In this document: piece after piece, positions 28,485 through 37,533 of the stretch
How positions within the stretch are numbered: the first letter of the stretch is position 1
How the letters are laid out: the number at the start of each line of letters is the position of its first letter
NCBI GenBank assembly: GCA_049647265.1
Contig: JBARXJ010000047.1
Span: 56,772-120,771, forward strand
Direction of reading: 5' to 3'
DNA: 64,000 nucleotides
Source of the DNA: JAAURB01 sp049647265
Lineage (GTDB): Bacteria > Cyanobacteriota > Cyanobacteriia > Cyanobacteriales > Microcoleaceae
Position numbers and translations under genes: made by a program
The notes under the pieces: generated by a model
What the model saw: the letters and a program-made list of their open reading frames with translations, nothing else
Told to the model about the DNA's origin: nothing
Database searches by the model: none

Positions 28485-29867
28485 TTAGTTGGACTTCAAG
28501 CGCCAACCCGGTAACAGCACCTGACGTTGGCGGGCAATCACCAAACAATCATCTGGAACGTCTTCTGTGACCGTAGAACCCGCCGCAACCGTAACATCTG
28601 ACCCTAAGATTAAAGGAGCCACTAACACGCTATTAGACCCGGTTTTGCTGCGATCGCCAATCGTCGTGGGATGCTTATTCACACCGTCGTAATTTGCAGT
28701 AATGGTGCCTGCCCCAATATTCACCTGTTGTCCTAACTGAGCATTGCCCAGATAAGATAAATGAGCGATATTTGTGCGATCGCCAACTTGAGTTTGTTTT
28801 AACTCGACAAAATTACCAATGCGACAGCCTGTACCGACTTCCGCATGACCGCGAAGATGAGCATAGGGGCCGATACGGGTATTATCAGCAACTGTACTAT
28901 CGCTGACCACAGAATATAATACCGTGACATTTTTACCGATGTGGCTATTTTCAATTAAGCTACCGGGGCCAATTCTGCTGCCAGTTTGAATCACTGTCTT
29001 ACCCCGCAGATGGGTTTGAGGTTCAATCACCACATCCGGTTCTAACTGCACCGTATCATCAATTGTGATGCTATGGGGTTCAATTAAAGTCACCCCTGCC
29101 GCCATCCAATCTTCTTTCACCCAGTCTTGTAAAATCGTGTAAGCGGTTGCTAAATGTTGACGATTATTAATTCCTAGAATTTCTCGATAATCTTCGACAT
29201 CGACAGCAATCACCCGATCTAAGAATTTAACTGCATCTGTGAGGTAATATTCTTGTTGATCGTTATTGGATTGCAACTGAGGTAAAATTTTAGCTAGTTT
29301 TGGCCAGTTGAAGCAATATACCCCAGCATTAATGCGGTGATTTTGTTTCTGAGCATCAGTGCAGTCACGATCTTCAACGATTTCTTTAACCTGATTTTGG
29401 CTATCACAAAAGACCCGGCCATATCCTTTAGGATTCGGTAAATTCGCACTCAGTAATGTGGCTGCACTTTGGCGGGAGGTATGGATCTCGACTAACTGTT
29501 GTAAGGTTTGCGATCGCAACAACGGCACATCACCATTGAGCACCAATAAATCCCCGGTGTATCCTTCTAAATGGGGTAGTAACTGTTGAACAGCATGACC
29601 CGTCCCCAGTTGCTGCTTTTGCTCGACAAATTCCAAGCCAGAAGCGAAATAGGGATCTGTACTCTGAGAGTCTTTCTCGATGAAAGATTGTTGTACCAAA
29701 TCGCTACCATACCCTACAATCACTAAGCGTTTAGAGGGGTGAATGGGAGCGCAACTATCCAGTACCCGCTGCACCAGAGAACGCCCTCCTAACTGATGTA
29801 AGACCTTCGGAAGGTCAGATTTCATCCGTGTTCCTCGCCCAGCGGCTAAAATTGCGACTGCTACCAT
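28485..29867 (-). CDS. glmU: Bifunctional UDP-GlcNAc pyrophosphorylase / GlcN-1-P acetyltransferase
   Basis: This 460-aa GlmU makes UDP-GlcNAc for peptidoglycan and lipopolysaccharide. The N-terminal uridylyltransferase signature is LAAGRGTRMKSDLPKVLH. The C-terminal left-handed beta-helix shows hexapeptide repeats (IGPGSLIENSHIGKNVTVLY), with INIGAGTITANYDGVNKH-type acetyltransferase residues visible as NIGAGTITANYDG. I choose ATG 29867; a TTG one codon upstream is possible. The gene stands alone on the minus strand after a 780-bp gap. Confidence 0.97.
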   Translation of the reverse strand: MVAVAILAAGRGTRMKSDLPKVLHQLGGRSLVQRVLDSCAPIHPSKRLVIVGYGSDLVQQSFIEKDSQSTDPYFASGLEFVEQKQQLGTGHAVQQLLPHLEGYTGDLLVLNGDVPLLRSQTLQQLVEIHTSRQSAATLLSANLPNPKGYGRVFCDSQNQVKEIVEDRDCTDAQKQNHRINAGVYCFNWPKLAKILPQLQSNNDQQEYYLTDAVKFLDRVIAVDVEDYREILGINNRQHLATAYTILQDWVKEDWMAAGVTLIEPHSITIDDTVQLEPDVVIEPQTHLRGKTVIQTGSRIGPGSLIENSHIGKNVTVLYSVVSDSTVADNTRIGPYAHLRGHAEVGTGCRIGNFVELKQTQVGDRTNIAHLSYLGNAQLGQQVNIGAGTITANYDGVNKHPTTIGDRSKTGSNSVLVAPLILGSDVTVAAGSTVTEDVPDDCLVIARQRQVLLPGWRLKSN

Positions 29868-29993
29868 CAAAAATTTTTGAGTGTCAGATATGAATGATTA
29901 AGGGTTAAACTTGCCAGACACTTAACAAGTTGTACTTGCATTCATAGGCGAATAGGTAACAAAAGTCAAGCCTGGAGCAATACAAAAAGGTCC

Positions 29994-30012
29994 ACTCCCA
30001 AACTCTGGGAGT
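29994..30012. repeat. Perfect 7-bp hairpin upstream of glmU
   Basis: ACTCCCA (29994-30000) and TGGGAGT (30006-30012) pair around the loop AACTC. It is about 130 bp upstream of glmU and could lie in its 5' leader. There is no U-tract on either side. Confidence 0.45.
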
Positions 30013-30176
30013 CTTGCATTGGGTTTTAGGTCACCACTGGCATTGCTTCTGTGACAAACAGATTTCTCACCTTGGGTTAGCTGACCGTGGACTCCGTATT
30101 TTTTAATTAGGACAGTCCTAGATCTACCGCGATCGCCCTATAGCAAGATTGCCCATAACGCCATAAAATGACAAAA

Positions 30177-30196
30177 CCCCGACCAAATGGACGGGG
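30177..30196 (-). terminator. Terminator-like hairpin, minus strand
   Basis: Read on the minus strand, CCCCG-T-CC pairs with GG-T-CGGGG around ATTT, and TTTTGTCATTTT follows. It lies downstream of xth and would stop leftward transcription before glmU. Confidence 0.65.
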
Positions 30197-30400
30197 GGGG
30201 AGAAAACGAGCTTCACATCTACCAACTTCAATATATCTATTTTATAGGGGTATTGATAACGTGAAAATTACTGATTTTTATTGTTTATTTTTCTGAGTAA
30301 AGTTCCGTATAAGTACGGTTGCGATCAAGCTAGACATAGGGATAAACACAGCCAATATTTTGCTTCATTCTGGAAGTCCATTCTTGTCAAAAATTTTGCA

Positions 30401-30431
30401 AAAAAAATACCCCGCCGCTAGAGGCAGGGGG
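30401..30431 (-). terminator. Terminator of xth, minus strand
   Basis: On the minus strand CCCCTGCC and GGCGGGG form a GC-rich stem around TCTAGC, followed by TATTTTTTTT. It lies about 220 bp past the xth stop. The same GC hairpin plus T-run resembles ends of some IS200/IS605 elements, but no transposase is present. Confidence 0.7.
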
Positions 30432-30648
30432 CAAGAAACAGAGAGCATCTATGTTCGTCTTTCACATTTTTATCTTAACCGCCCTATTTTGAATAAACAA
30501 CGTATATTTCACGGATTTTTAAGTTCTTTTTGCTTACACTATACCATCCGTAAAAACACGCAATTTACTCAAAATCTCATAACTGATGATACTTATTGTG
30601 TTATATTAATGACGAAATTATAGGGGCAACAATGCTAGCAAAGCCTTA

Positions 30649-31440
30649 CTACGAGGACAATTCAACGATTACTGGTGTATGATCGCTGGGTTTGTCCCAA
30701 CCTCTGGGTTCAATATCAATGGTGCAGGCAATTGCTTGCGGTTGAAGTGGGGTACTTAGGTAATGATGATCGATGCGCCATCCTCGGTTACGGGGAAATG
30801 ATGCTGCGCGATAGTCCCACCAACTGAAATGTCCTGGTTCTGGGGTAAATTGACGAAAGGCATCTGTGAAGCCGAGTTCTAGAATATTGTGTAGGGCAGT
30901 ACGTTCTGCTTCAGTTGCCATGATATGATTGGCCCTGTTCTTGGGATCATGAATATCGCGATCTTCGAGGGCAATATTAAAGTCGCCACACATACATAGT
31001 TTTGGTGTTTGGGTTAAAAGCGTAGTTAAATACTCCCGCAACAGTTGTAGCCATTGCAATTTATATTCGTATTTTTCACTTCCCGCACTCGAACCATTAG
31101 GAACGTATAAATTGACAATCCGAATGCCGTTAATAATGCCTGTAATCACTCGTTTTTGTTCATCAAAACTTTGAGCCGTTTCAGTGTCTAAAATAGGTGT
31201 AAATCCTCGAGACACCGCTTGCATTTCTTCCCGACTAAAAATTGCAACGCCATTATAAGCTTTTTGACCCGAAATATAGAGATGATAACCCAGTTCTTCA
31301 AAAGGCGATCGCGGAAATTGTTCATCTCTGACTTTAGTTTCTTGTAAACATAAAACATCAACGGGATGAGTTTTTAACCATTGAATAATATGGTCTTGCC
31401 GAGTCCGAATTGAGTTAACATTCCAAGTTGCAATTTTCAT
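30649..31440 (-). CDS. xth: Exodeoxyribonuclease III (AP endonuclease)
   Basis: This 263-aa EEP-fold enzyme cleaves abasic sites and has 3'-5' exonuclease activity in base excision repair. Catalytic blocks are MKIATWNVNSIR, LCLQETKVRDEQFP, LYVPNGSSAGSEKYEYK, CGDFNIALEDRDIHDP and the C-terminal SDHTPV. Length is normal. It stands alone on the minus strand. Confidence 0.95.
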   Translation of the reverse strand: MKIATWNVNSIRTRQDHIIQWLKTHPVDVLCLQETKVRDEQFPRSPFEELGYHLYISGQKAYNGVAIFSREEMQAVSRGFTPILDTETAQSFDEQKRVITGIINGIRIVNLYVPNGSSAGSEKYEYKLQWLQLLREYLTTLLTQTPKLCMCGDFNIALEDRDIHDPKNRANHIMATEAERTALHNILELGFTDAFRQFTPEPGHFSWWDYRAASFPRNRGWRIDHHYLSTPLQPQAIACTIDIEPRGWDKPSDHTPVIVELSS

Positions 31441-31564
31441 GACTATTATTGATTATCTACAGCATTTGAGAGACACTCGGGTAGAATGCCTCTCTTACTG
31501 TCAACCATATAGTAACTTGGAAAAATTTAGAAGATTTTTACTGAAAAAAAATTTCAATATCATT

Positions 31565-33202
31565 CTAAATGGGACAGCTTAATCCTCCAGATTTTAAGCT
31601 AAACCGGGCATTTTCTCGGTAGTCTACCGGGCAATCAATTACGGTTGGTACATCTTGAGCTAAGGCATCTTTTAAGATCGGAACTAAGTCCGTTGCTGAT
31701 TCTACACGATAGCCTTTTAATCCCATGCTTTCCGCAAATTTAACAAAGTCAGGATTACCAAATTTAATAAACGAAGAAGTGCCAAATTGATCTTCTTGTT
31801 TCCATTCAATTAAGCCATAACCACCATCATTAAAAATAAGAGTTACGAAGGGTGTACCAATGCGTAAAGCCGTTTCTAATTCTTGGCAATTCATCATAAA
31901 ACCCCCATCTCCTGTGGCTGCCACGACTTTTAATTCTGGGTTAACTAACTTAGCCGCAATTGCCCCTGGAATCGAAATTCCCATGGCAGCAAACCCATTA
32001 GAAATTAAACAAGTATTCGGACGTTCACAGTGATAATGACGGGCAATCCACATTTTATGCGCCCCCACATCGGAGATCACAATATCTTCTGGCCCCATCA
32101 CTTGTCGTAAATCATAAATCAATTTTTGAGGTTTAATGGGATAGCCATCATCGTTGGCATATCCTTCATAATCATGGCGAATATCGGGCCGTAATTTAAC
32201 ACTATAGGGTTCAGGTTTATCTGTCCGGTCAGAACGCCGTAAAATCTCAGTTAAAGAGTCAGAAATATCCCCAACAATTTCAGCAATCGGAATATAACTA
32301 CTATCCACTTCAGCCGAAGTGGCACCAATATGAATAATCGGAATAGTTCCGTCTGGATTCCATTTTTTCGGGGAATATTCAATCAAATCATAGCCAATGG
32401 AAATCACTAAATCTGCTTTTTCAAAGGCACAACTAATATGGTCTCGTTTTTGTAGTCCGGTTGTCCATAACGAAAGAGGGTGAGTATAGGGAATTGCGCC
32501 TTTACCCATAAATGTATTCACCACAGGGATATTAAGCTGGGTGGCAAACTCTGTAACGGCATCACTGGCATTTGCTCGTAGCGCCCCATTTCCGACTAAA
32601 ATTAACGGATTAACCGCTTTTGAAATGGCGATAGAGGCTTCGTTCATGCTTTGGTAAGCTGAGTAGGTTTTTTCTCGCTTATCTCGTTCTAAGGGATGAC
32701 CTTCAACCGGCATACTGGCAATGTTTTCCGGTAAATCAATATGAACGGCACCCGGTTTTTCAGTTTGAGCAATTTTAAAGGATTTACGAATAATTTCTGG
32801 GGTGTTACTGGGTCGGACAATCTGAGAATTCCACTTCGTAACGGGGGAAAACATTGCTACTAAATCTAGGTATTGATGAGATTCAATATGCATCCGGTCG
32901 GTTCCTACCTGCCCTGTAATAGCCACCAGGGGCGCACCGTCAAGATTGGCATCGGCTACACCCGTCATCAGGTTGGTTGCTCCTGGCCCCAAGGTCGATA
33001 GACAAACTCCTGCTTTCCCGGTTAAACGCCCATAAACATCCGCCATGAAAGCCGCCCCTTGTTCATGACGAGTTGTGATAAACTTAATAGAGGAATGCTT
33101 CAAGGATTCAAGAATTTCCATATTCTCTTCTCCGGGCAGACCGAAGATGTATTCAACCCCCTCGTTTTCGAGGCACTTAATTAAGAGTTCTGCTGTGTTC
33201 AT
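31565..33202 (-). CDS. ogdA: 2-oxoglutarate decarboxylase (ThDP enzyme, often annotated acetolactate synthase)
   Basis: This 545-aa ThDP-dependent enzyme has the activating Glu in TTRHEQGAAFMADVYGR. The cofactor motif runs GDGGFMMNCQELET to FNDGGYGLIEW. Its sequence type is that of the cyanobacterial AlsS-like proteins, such as sll1981, shown in Synechococcus PCC 7002 to convert 2-oxoglutarate to succinic semialdehyde. The next enzyme of that route, ssaD, lies immediately upstream on the same strand, which is the main support for this call. The separation is 427 bp, so joint transcription is not certain. Catabolic acetolactate synthase is the alternative. Confidence 0.85.
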   Translation of the reverse strand: MNTAELLIKCLENEGVEYIFGLPGEENMEILESLKHSSIKFITTRHEQGAAFMADVYGRLTGKAGVCLSTLGPGATNLMTGVADANLDGAPLVAITGQVGTDRMHIESHQYLDLVAMFSPVTKWNSQIVRPSNTPEIIRKSFKIAQTEKPGAVHIDLPENIASMPVEGHPLERDKREKTYSAYQSMNEASIAISKAVNPLILVGNGALRANASDAVTEFATQLNIPVVNTFMGKGAIPYTHPLSLWTTGLQKRDHISCAFEKADLVISIGYDLIEYSPKKWNPDGTIPIIHIGATSAEVDSSYIPIAEIVGDISDSLTEILRRSDRTDKPEPYSVKLRPDIRHDYEGYANDDGYPIKPQKLIYDLRQVMGPEDIVISDVGAHKMWIARHYHCERPNTCLISNGFAAMGISIPGAIAAKLVNPELKVVAATGDGGFMMNCQELETALRIGTPFVTLIFNDGGYGLIEWKQEDQFGTSSFIKFGNPDFVKFAESMGLKGYRVESATDLVPILKDALAQDVPTVIDCPVDYRENARFSLKSGGLSCPI

Positions 33203-33629
33203 TGTATGAATTTATTCTTTAATGAATTGGAATAACACAAGTGGAAAACAAAGATAAATTTTTATAAATTTATCAGCATCAGTCTATTTTAACCTTGATT
33301 TGACCAGCTTTTACCAAACTGATTTTACAACCGATAAAAATAAATGCACCTGGTAATTCAGTTATGCCATGGGATTAACGGATCTCAATCAATACTCAGT
33401 TGACCTTGAGGCATTCAATCAATTATTGTTGTTAACGGAGTATTGTTTACTATGATGCATAACGTTTTCTCATTTGGGTTGCCAGCTTGGCAAGTTTTTT
33501 TGAGTTGAGAGATCGTCGTAATCATCACAGTTTTATTCCTTAAAATTCAGTAAGGAGTGATTGAAAAATTATGAATTTCTTTTTGAATCAACAAAGAGGA
33601 TTAATGTGTAACCCTCAAAAATAGGTTTG
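33203..33629. other. Gap between ssaD and ogdA
   Basis: This 427-bp AT-rich stretch has no open frame worth calling and no clear terminator. It probably holds a promoter for ogdA. Confidence 0.45.
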
Positions 33630-34997
33630 TTACTTCATCCAAACTGTTTTGATATTGAGAAATTCATGCATTCCTTGAATACTGAGTTCTCTGCCATAGC
33701 CAGAGCGTTTAATTCCACCAAAGGGTAGACGGGGATCGGACTTCACCAAGCCATTAATAAAGACAGCACCTGCTTCTAATTCACTCATTAACCGTTCTTG
33801 TTCAGCTTCGTCTGTTGTCCAAGCACTTGCACCCAAACCAAACGGTGTATCATTCGCCAGTTTAATGGCTTCATCAATACTCGTTACCCGAAACAATAAA
33901 GCAACAGGGCCGAAAAATTCTTCTTGAGCAATGGGTTCTTCTAATGGGATATTGGTGACAATTGTAGGGGGATAAAAATTCCCTTTTTCCTCAGATAGTG
34001 GCTTGCCCCCGATTAAAATTTTGGCTCCGACTTTAGTACAAGCTTGCACTTGTTGATCTAACTCTTGTAAAATTCCAGGGGTTGCCAGCGGCCCAATATC
34101 AGTGTCTAATGACATTGGATCGCCTATTTTCAAAGCTGCAAATTTTTCAACCAATTGCTGTTGGAATTGATCGGCAATTTCTTCAGCTAAAATAAACCGT
34201 TTAGCAGCAATACAAGATTGACCATTATTTAACATTCTAGCCGTAACGGCAGCAGAAACGGCTTGCTCTAAATCTGCACTCTTTAATACAATAAACGGAT
34301 CGCTCCCCCCTAACTCTAAAACCGTTTTCTTAATATTTTTACCGGCTAAAGCGGCGAAACTTGCACCCGCTGGTTCGCTACCTGTTAAGGTTCCAGCCTT
34401 GACGCGATCGTCTTCTATCACTTTAGCAACTTGAGACGCGCTAATCAGTAGCGTTTGAAACACTCCATCCGGAAAACCGGCTTGTTTGAAAATATCCGCG
34501 ATCGCAACCGCACATTGGGGTACATTAGAAGCGTGCTTCAGTAAGCCGACATTCCCAGCCATCAAGGCGGGTGCGGCAAAGCGGAATACCTGCCAAAACG
34601 GAAAATTCCACGGCATCACCGCTAAAATTGGCCCTATGGGTTGATAGCGGACAAAACTACGACTGGCATCAGTTTCTACAGCAATATCAGCTAAAAATTC
34701 TGCTGCGTTTTCTGCATAATATCGACAAACCCAGGCACTTTTTTTTGCTTCGGCGATCGCCCCTTTCAGAGGTTTGCCCATTTCAAGGGTCATGATTTTC
34801 GCCCATTTTTCAGCATCTTGTTCTAAGATGTCTGCGGCTTTCTGCATCCACTGCGAACGTTGTGTTAGTGTAACCTGTTGATATTGCTGAAACGCTTTTG
34901 CTGCTAACTCCAGACAATTTTCTATCTCTGTGTCGGTTAACGGCTCAAAACTCTTCAACAATTCCCCAGTCGCCGGGTTAATTGTAGAGATTCCCAT
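33630..34997 (-). CDS. ssaD: Succinic semialdehyde dehydrogenase
   Basis: This 455-aa aldehyde dehydrogenase oxidises succinic semialdehyde to succinate with NAD(P). The general-base Glu is in VLELGGSDPFIV and the catalytic Cys in NNGQSCIAAKRF. The N-terminal MGISTINPATGELLKSFEP and length fit the GabD/Sad group. With ogdA it forms the two-step bypass that closes the cyanobacterial TCA cycle. Confidence 0.9.
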   Translation of the reverse strand: MGISTINPATGELLKSFEPLTDTEIENCLELAAKAFQQYQQVTLTQRSQWMQKAADILEQDAEKWAKIMTLEMGKPLKGAIAEAKKSAWVCRYYAENAAEFLADIAVETDASRSFVRYQPIGPILAVMPWNFPFWQVFRFAAPALMAGNVGLLKHASNVPQCAVAIADIFKQAGFPDGVFQTLLISASQVAKVIEDDRVKAGTLTGSEPAGASFAALAGKNIKKTVLELGGSDPFIVLKSADLEQAVSAAVTARMLNNGQSCIAAKRFILAEEIADQFQQQLVEKFAALKIGDPMSLDTDIGPLATPGILQELDQQVQACTKVGAKILIGGKPLSEEKGNFYPPTIVTNIPLEEPIAQEEFFGPVALLFRVTSIDEAIKLANDTPFGLGASAWTTDEAEQERLMSELEAGAVFINGLVKSDPRLPFGGIKRSGYGRELSIQGMHEFLNIKTVWMK

Positions 34998-35390
34998 AAT
35001 AAATTTTTAGTGTTTTTGAAGGTCACAGTTTGACTCTCTTTAGTCTAACCCTTAAAATCTTCCAATATTACCTAAAACATCACACTCGTTATCGACTCTC
35101 AACAAATCGATACATACTTTAAGAATTGGCATGGGTTATTCGTTATTTGTTAAGCGGTTGTTGGTGATTGATTATTAAAGGGAATAGGCAACAGGTCGCT
35201 GATTGTAATTAAACACGAATCAGAAAAAACCCATGACGAATAACAAACATCCCTCACCTCAGTTGAACCTGAATCAAGATTAAAAGCTGACTCAAGTCTA
35301 ACGGAAGTGAGGGCTGTGTGATTTTAGATTTTAGATGAGGATGCTATTTGCGAGCTAAAATCCTCCAGCGCCGAAAGATTGACCTATCGA
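34998..35390. other. Intergenic region downstream of apcD
   Basis: About 390 bp contain a large hairpin at 35251-35313, probably the apcD terminator. They also contain scraps of the dispersed low-complexity repeat built on TTATTCGTTATTTGTTA and its complement (35129-35150; 35235-35249). No gene is seen. Confidence 0.5.
35251..35313 (-). terminator. Long hairpin, likely apcD terminator
   Basis: Two 25-base arms (35251-35275 and 35289-35313) begin CCCTCAC and end GTGAGGG, with a 13-nt loop. Most mismatches on the plus strand become G-U pairs in minus-strand RNA. This points to function in the apcD transcript. The tail ATGTTTGTT is moderately U-rich. Confidence 0.6.
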
Positions 35391-35876
35391 TTAAGACATG
35401 GCTTGGATAGTATAGTCGAAATAAGGAGCAGCTTGGTTGACTTGTTCCTCATCGAGTAATGCTAAAGAAGCATCCTTCAGACAGCGAATGGCTTCTACCA
35501 TTCCTGGCATCGGAACACCCAAAGAATTGTACATTTCCTTGACCCCAATAATGCCAATGCTTTCAATTGGATCTTTGTCTCCAGCCAGAATGCCATAGGT
35601 AATGAGACGCAAATACCAACTATAATCTCGGATACATTGATTTCGTTCCCGAGATCCGTAAGCATTCCCTCCTGGGGCAATGTAGTCTGGGCGTTTTTTC
35701 CACAACTGACCACTGGCGCGGTCAACGATCTTTTTCTCATTTTCCATTAGGATGTCAACAATCTGCACCCGTTGTGTCCCCGTTTTTAAAAAGTCACTGA
35801 TGTTTTGAAGTTCACCCGCGCTTGGATAACGGAGTTCATCGTCAGCTTTGAGAATAACTTGGCTTACTACAGTCAT
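35391..35876 (-). CDS. apcD: Allophycocyanin-B alpha-type subunit ApcD
   Basis: This 161-aa core phycobiliprotein acts as a terminal emitter and passes energy to the photosystems, notably PSI in state transitions. It begins MTVVSQVILKADDELRYP. The bilin-binding Cys is C81 in RNQCIRDYSWYLRLITYG, with the conserved RPDYIAPGGNAYG just before it. An in-frame ATG at 35933 would add 19 residues unlike any ApcD, so I choose 35876. The gene is monocistronic, away from apcABC, as usual. Confidence 0.95.
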   Translation of the reverse strand: MTVVSQVILKADDELRYPSAGELQNISDFLKTGTQRVQIVDILMENEKKIVDRASGQLWKKRPDYIAPGGNAYGSRERNQCIRDYSWYLRLITYGILAGDKDPIESIGIIGVKEMYNSLGVPMPGMVEAIRCLKDASLALLDEEQVNQAAPYFDYTIQAMS

Positions 35877-35975
35877 CTGTAAATGAAAATTATCAACATA
35901 ACAATAATGTAGTTTAACGATTCTGAGGCACACAATCCAATAAGATCAGTAACAAAGCTTTACACCACAGACAAG

Positions 35976-36007
35976 GAGTCACCGAGTCACCGAGTCACCG
36001 AGTCAGG
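35976..36007. repeat. Four tandem 8-bp units GAGTCACC
   Basis: GAGTCACC occurs three times at 35976-35999, then GAGTCAGG at 36000-36007. Further low-complexity heptamers follow up to the rlmD start (GTTACCC, TGTTCCC, then AACAAACAACTAATGAC). This is typical of cyanobacterial short tandem repeats. It is not a CRISPR because there are no spacers. Confidence 0.85.
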
Positions 36008-36109
36008 AATAAAAACCTGTATCGATCATCATAAATTCCACCCGTTACCCGTTACCATGCACCTGTTCCCTGTTCCCCGTTCCCTCTAACGACCAACAAC
36101 AAACAACTA

Positions 36110-37498
36110 ATGACAAATAATCAATGGCAACAAGGTAAACAGCTAGAACTCTCTATTGTTGATTTAACCGATGATGGAAACGGTGTCGGACGCGATCAAA
36201 GCCGAGTGGTGTTTGTAGCTGATACAGTTCCAGGCGATCGCATAAAAGCGCGGTTAGTACGAGTTAAACCCAAGTATGCTTATGCCAAACTTGAGCAAGT
36301 TCTAACGCCTTCACCGTGGCGGGTTCGACCCGCTTGTATTGTGGCAGATAAATGTGGCGGTTGTCAGTGGCAGCACATTGATGACGAATATCAACGGCAA
36401 GCCAAACGGAATTTAGTGATTCAAGCGTTGGAACGCATCGGTCAATTTGAGCAACCAGCGGTTGATAGTGAGGTGTTGAAGGGGTCAACGCTTGCTTATC
36501 GCAATAAAGCTACTTATCCGGTTAAACAAGCCCCTACAGGGCAAATTAAGGCGGGATATTATCAAAAAGGTTCCCATCGGGTGATTAATTTAAATCAATG
36601 TCCTGTACAAGATTCTCGCCTCAACCCACTATTGGCAAATATTAAGCAGGATATTCAGCAACAGGGATGGTCAGTTTATGATGAGCAACGACAAACGGGA
36701 ACCGTTAGACATATTAGCTTAAGGATTGGTCGTCGGACTGGGGAAATATTACTGACTTTGATTGTGAATAACCGTCAGTTACCCGGAATTGAAACTCAAG
36801 CCGAAATTTGGATGCAGGAGTATCCTCAGCTTGTGGGAGTTTGCATTAATCTTAATTCGAGTAAGACTAATGTAATTTTTGGTGAAGAAACAGAATGTAT
36901 TCGAGGCACATCATTTTTAGAAGAAGAGTTTGCCGGATTAAAGTTTCATCTCAAGCCTGAAACGTTTTTTCAAGTGAATACAGAAGTTGCAGAAGCGTTA
37001 GTGAATGTGATTTTAGCAGAATTAAATTTACAAGGAAATGAAGTTGTAGTCGATGCGTTTTGTGGAATTGGAACGTTAACCTTGCCTTTGGCACAACAGT
37101 TACAACAGTCTAGTAATCAAGTCATAGGAATAGAGATACAGTCTAGTGCTATTGAACAGGCTAAAGTCAATGCTGATTTAAATCAAATTGAAAATATTCA
37201 GTTTCTTGTCGGTTCGGTAAAAAACATATTACCCAATTTAGAAATAAAACCTGATATTGTTTTACTCGATCCCCCGCGTAAAGGATGCGATCCAATAGTA
37301 ATTGAAACGCTATTAAAGATTCAACCCGAAAAAATTGTTTATGTCAGTTGTAAGCCCGCTACATTAGCCCGAGATTTAAAATTATTATGTCAAACCGGTA
37401 TTTATCAATTACAACGGGTACAACTGGCTGATTTCTTTCCCCAAACTTCCCATATAGAATCGGTTGCATTTTTAGTGAGAACATCTGATCTTTGCTGA
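36110..37498 (+). CDS. rlmD: 23S rRNA (uracil-5)-methyltransferase, RumA/RlmD type
   Basis: This 462-aa enzyme methylates uracil C5 in 23S rRNA with SAM. A TRAM RNA-binding domain covers about residues 9-65. The iron-sulfur ligands C76, C82, C85 and C164 match the RumA spacing. The SAM motif is VVDAFCGIGTLTLPLA and the nucleophile is C414 in VYVSCKPATLARDL. ATG 36110 lies inside a low-complexity repeat (ACTAATGACAAATAATC), so the first residues MTNNQW come from repeat DNA. Site specificity (RlmC, RlmD or RlmCD) is not resolved. Confidence 0.88.
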   Translation: MTNNQWQQGKQLELSIVDLTDDGNGVGRDQSRVVFVADTVPGDRIKARLVRVKPKYAYAKLEQVLTPSPWRVRPACIVADKCGGCQWQHIDDEYQRQAKRNLVIQALERIGQFEQPAVDSEVLKGSTLAYRNKATYPVKQAPTGQIKAGYYQKGSHRVINLNQCPVQDSRLNPLLANIKQDIQQQGWSVYDEQRQTGTVRHISLRIGRRTGEILLTLIVNNRQLPGIETQAEIWMQEYPQLVGVCINLNSSKTNVIFGEETECIRGTSFLEEEFAGLKFHLKPETFFQVNTEVAEALVNVILAELNLQGNEVVVDAFCGIGTLTLPLAQQLQQSSNQVIGIEIQSSAIEQAKVNADLNQIENIQFLVGSVKNILPNLEIKPDIVLLDPPRKGCDPIVIETLLKIQPEKIVYVSCKPATLARDLKLLCQTGIYQLQRVQLADFFPQTSHIESVAFLVRTSDLC

Positions 37499-37533
37499 TC
37501 GCGAATAAAACAAATAATGACTCAATAGTGATT

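Larger units (their letters stand above)
29868..30648. other. Intergenic region between xth and glmU with three hairpins
   Basis: I see no supportable gene. An 87-codon frame at 30360-30623 (+) overlaps a terminator and has no family match. The region contains a perfect hairpin at 29994-30012 and two minus-strand terminator-like hairpins at 30177-30196 and 30401-30431. HIP1 occurs near 30128. Confidence 0.55.

Noticed and set aside
30360..30623. 87-codon frame as a gene
   Set aside because: It runs through a terminator hairpin and has no domain or start signal.
31565..33202. Acetolactate synthase large subunit (ilvB/alsS) as the function
   Set aside because: The sequence type and the adjacent ssaD fit the cyanobacterial 2-oxoglutarate decarboxylase better.
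35976..36007. CRISPR array
   Set aside because: The units are 8 bp and contiguous, with no spacers and no cas genes.
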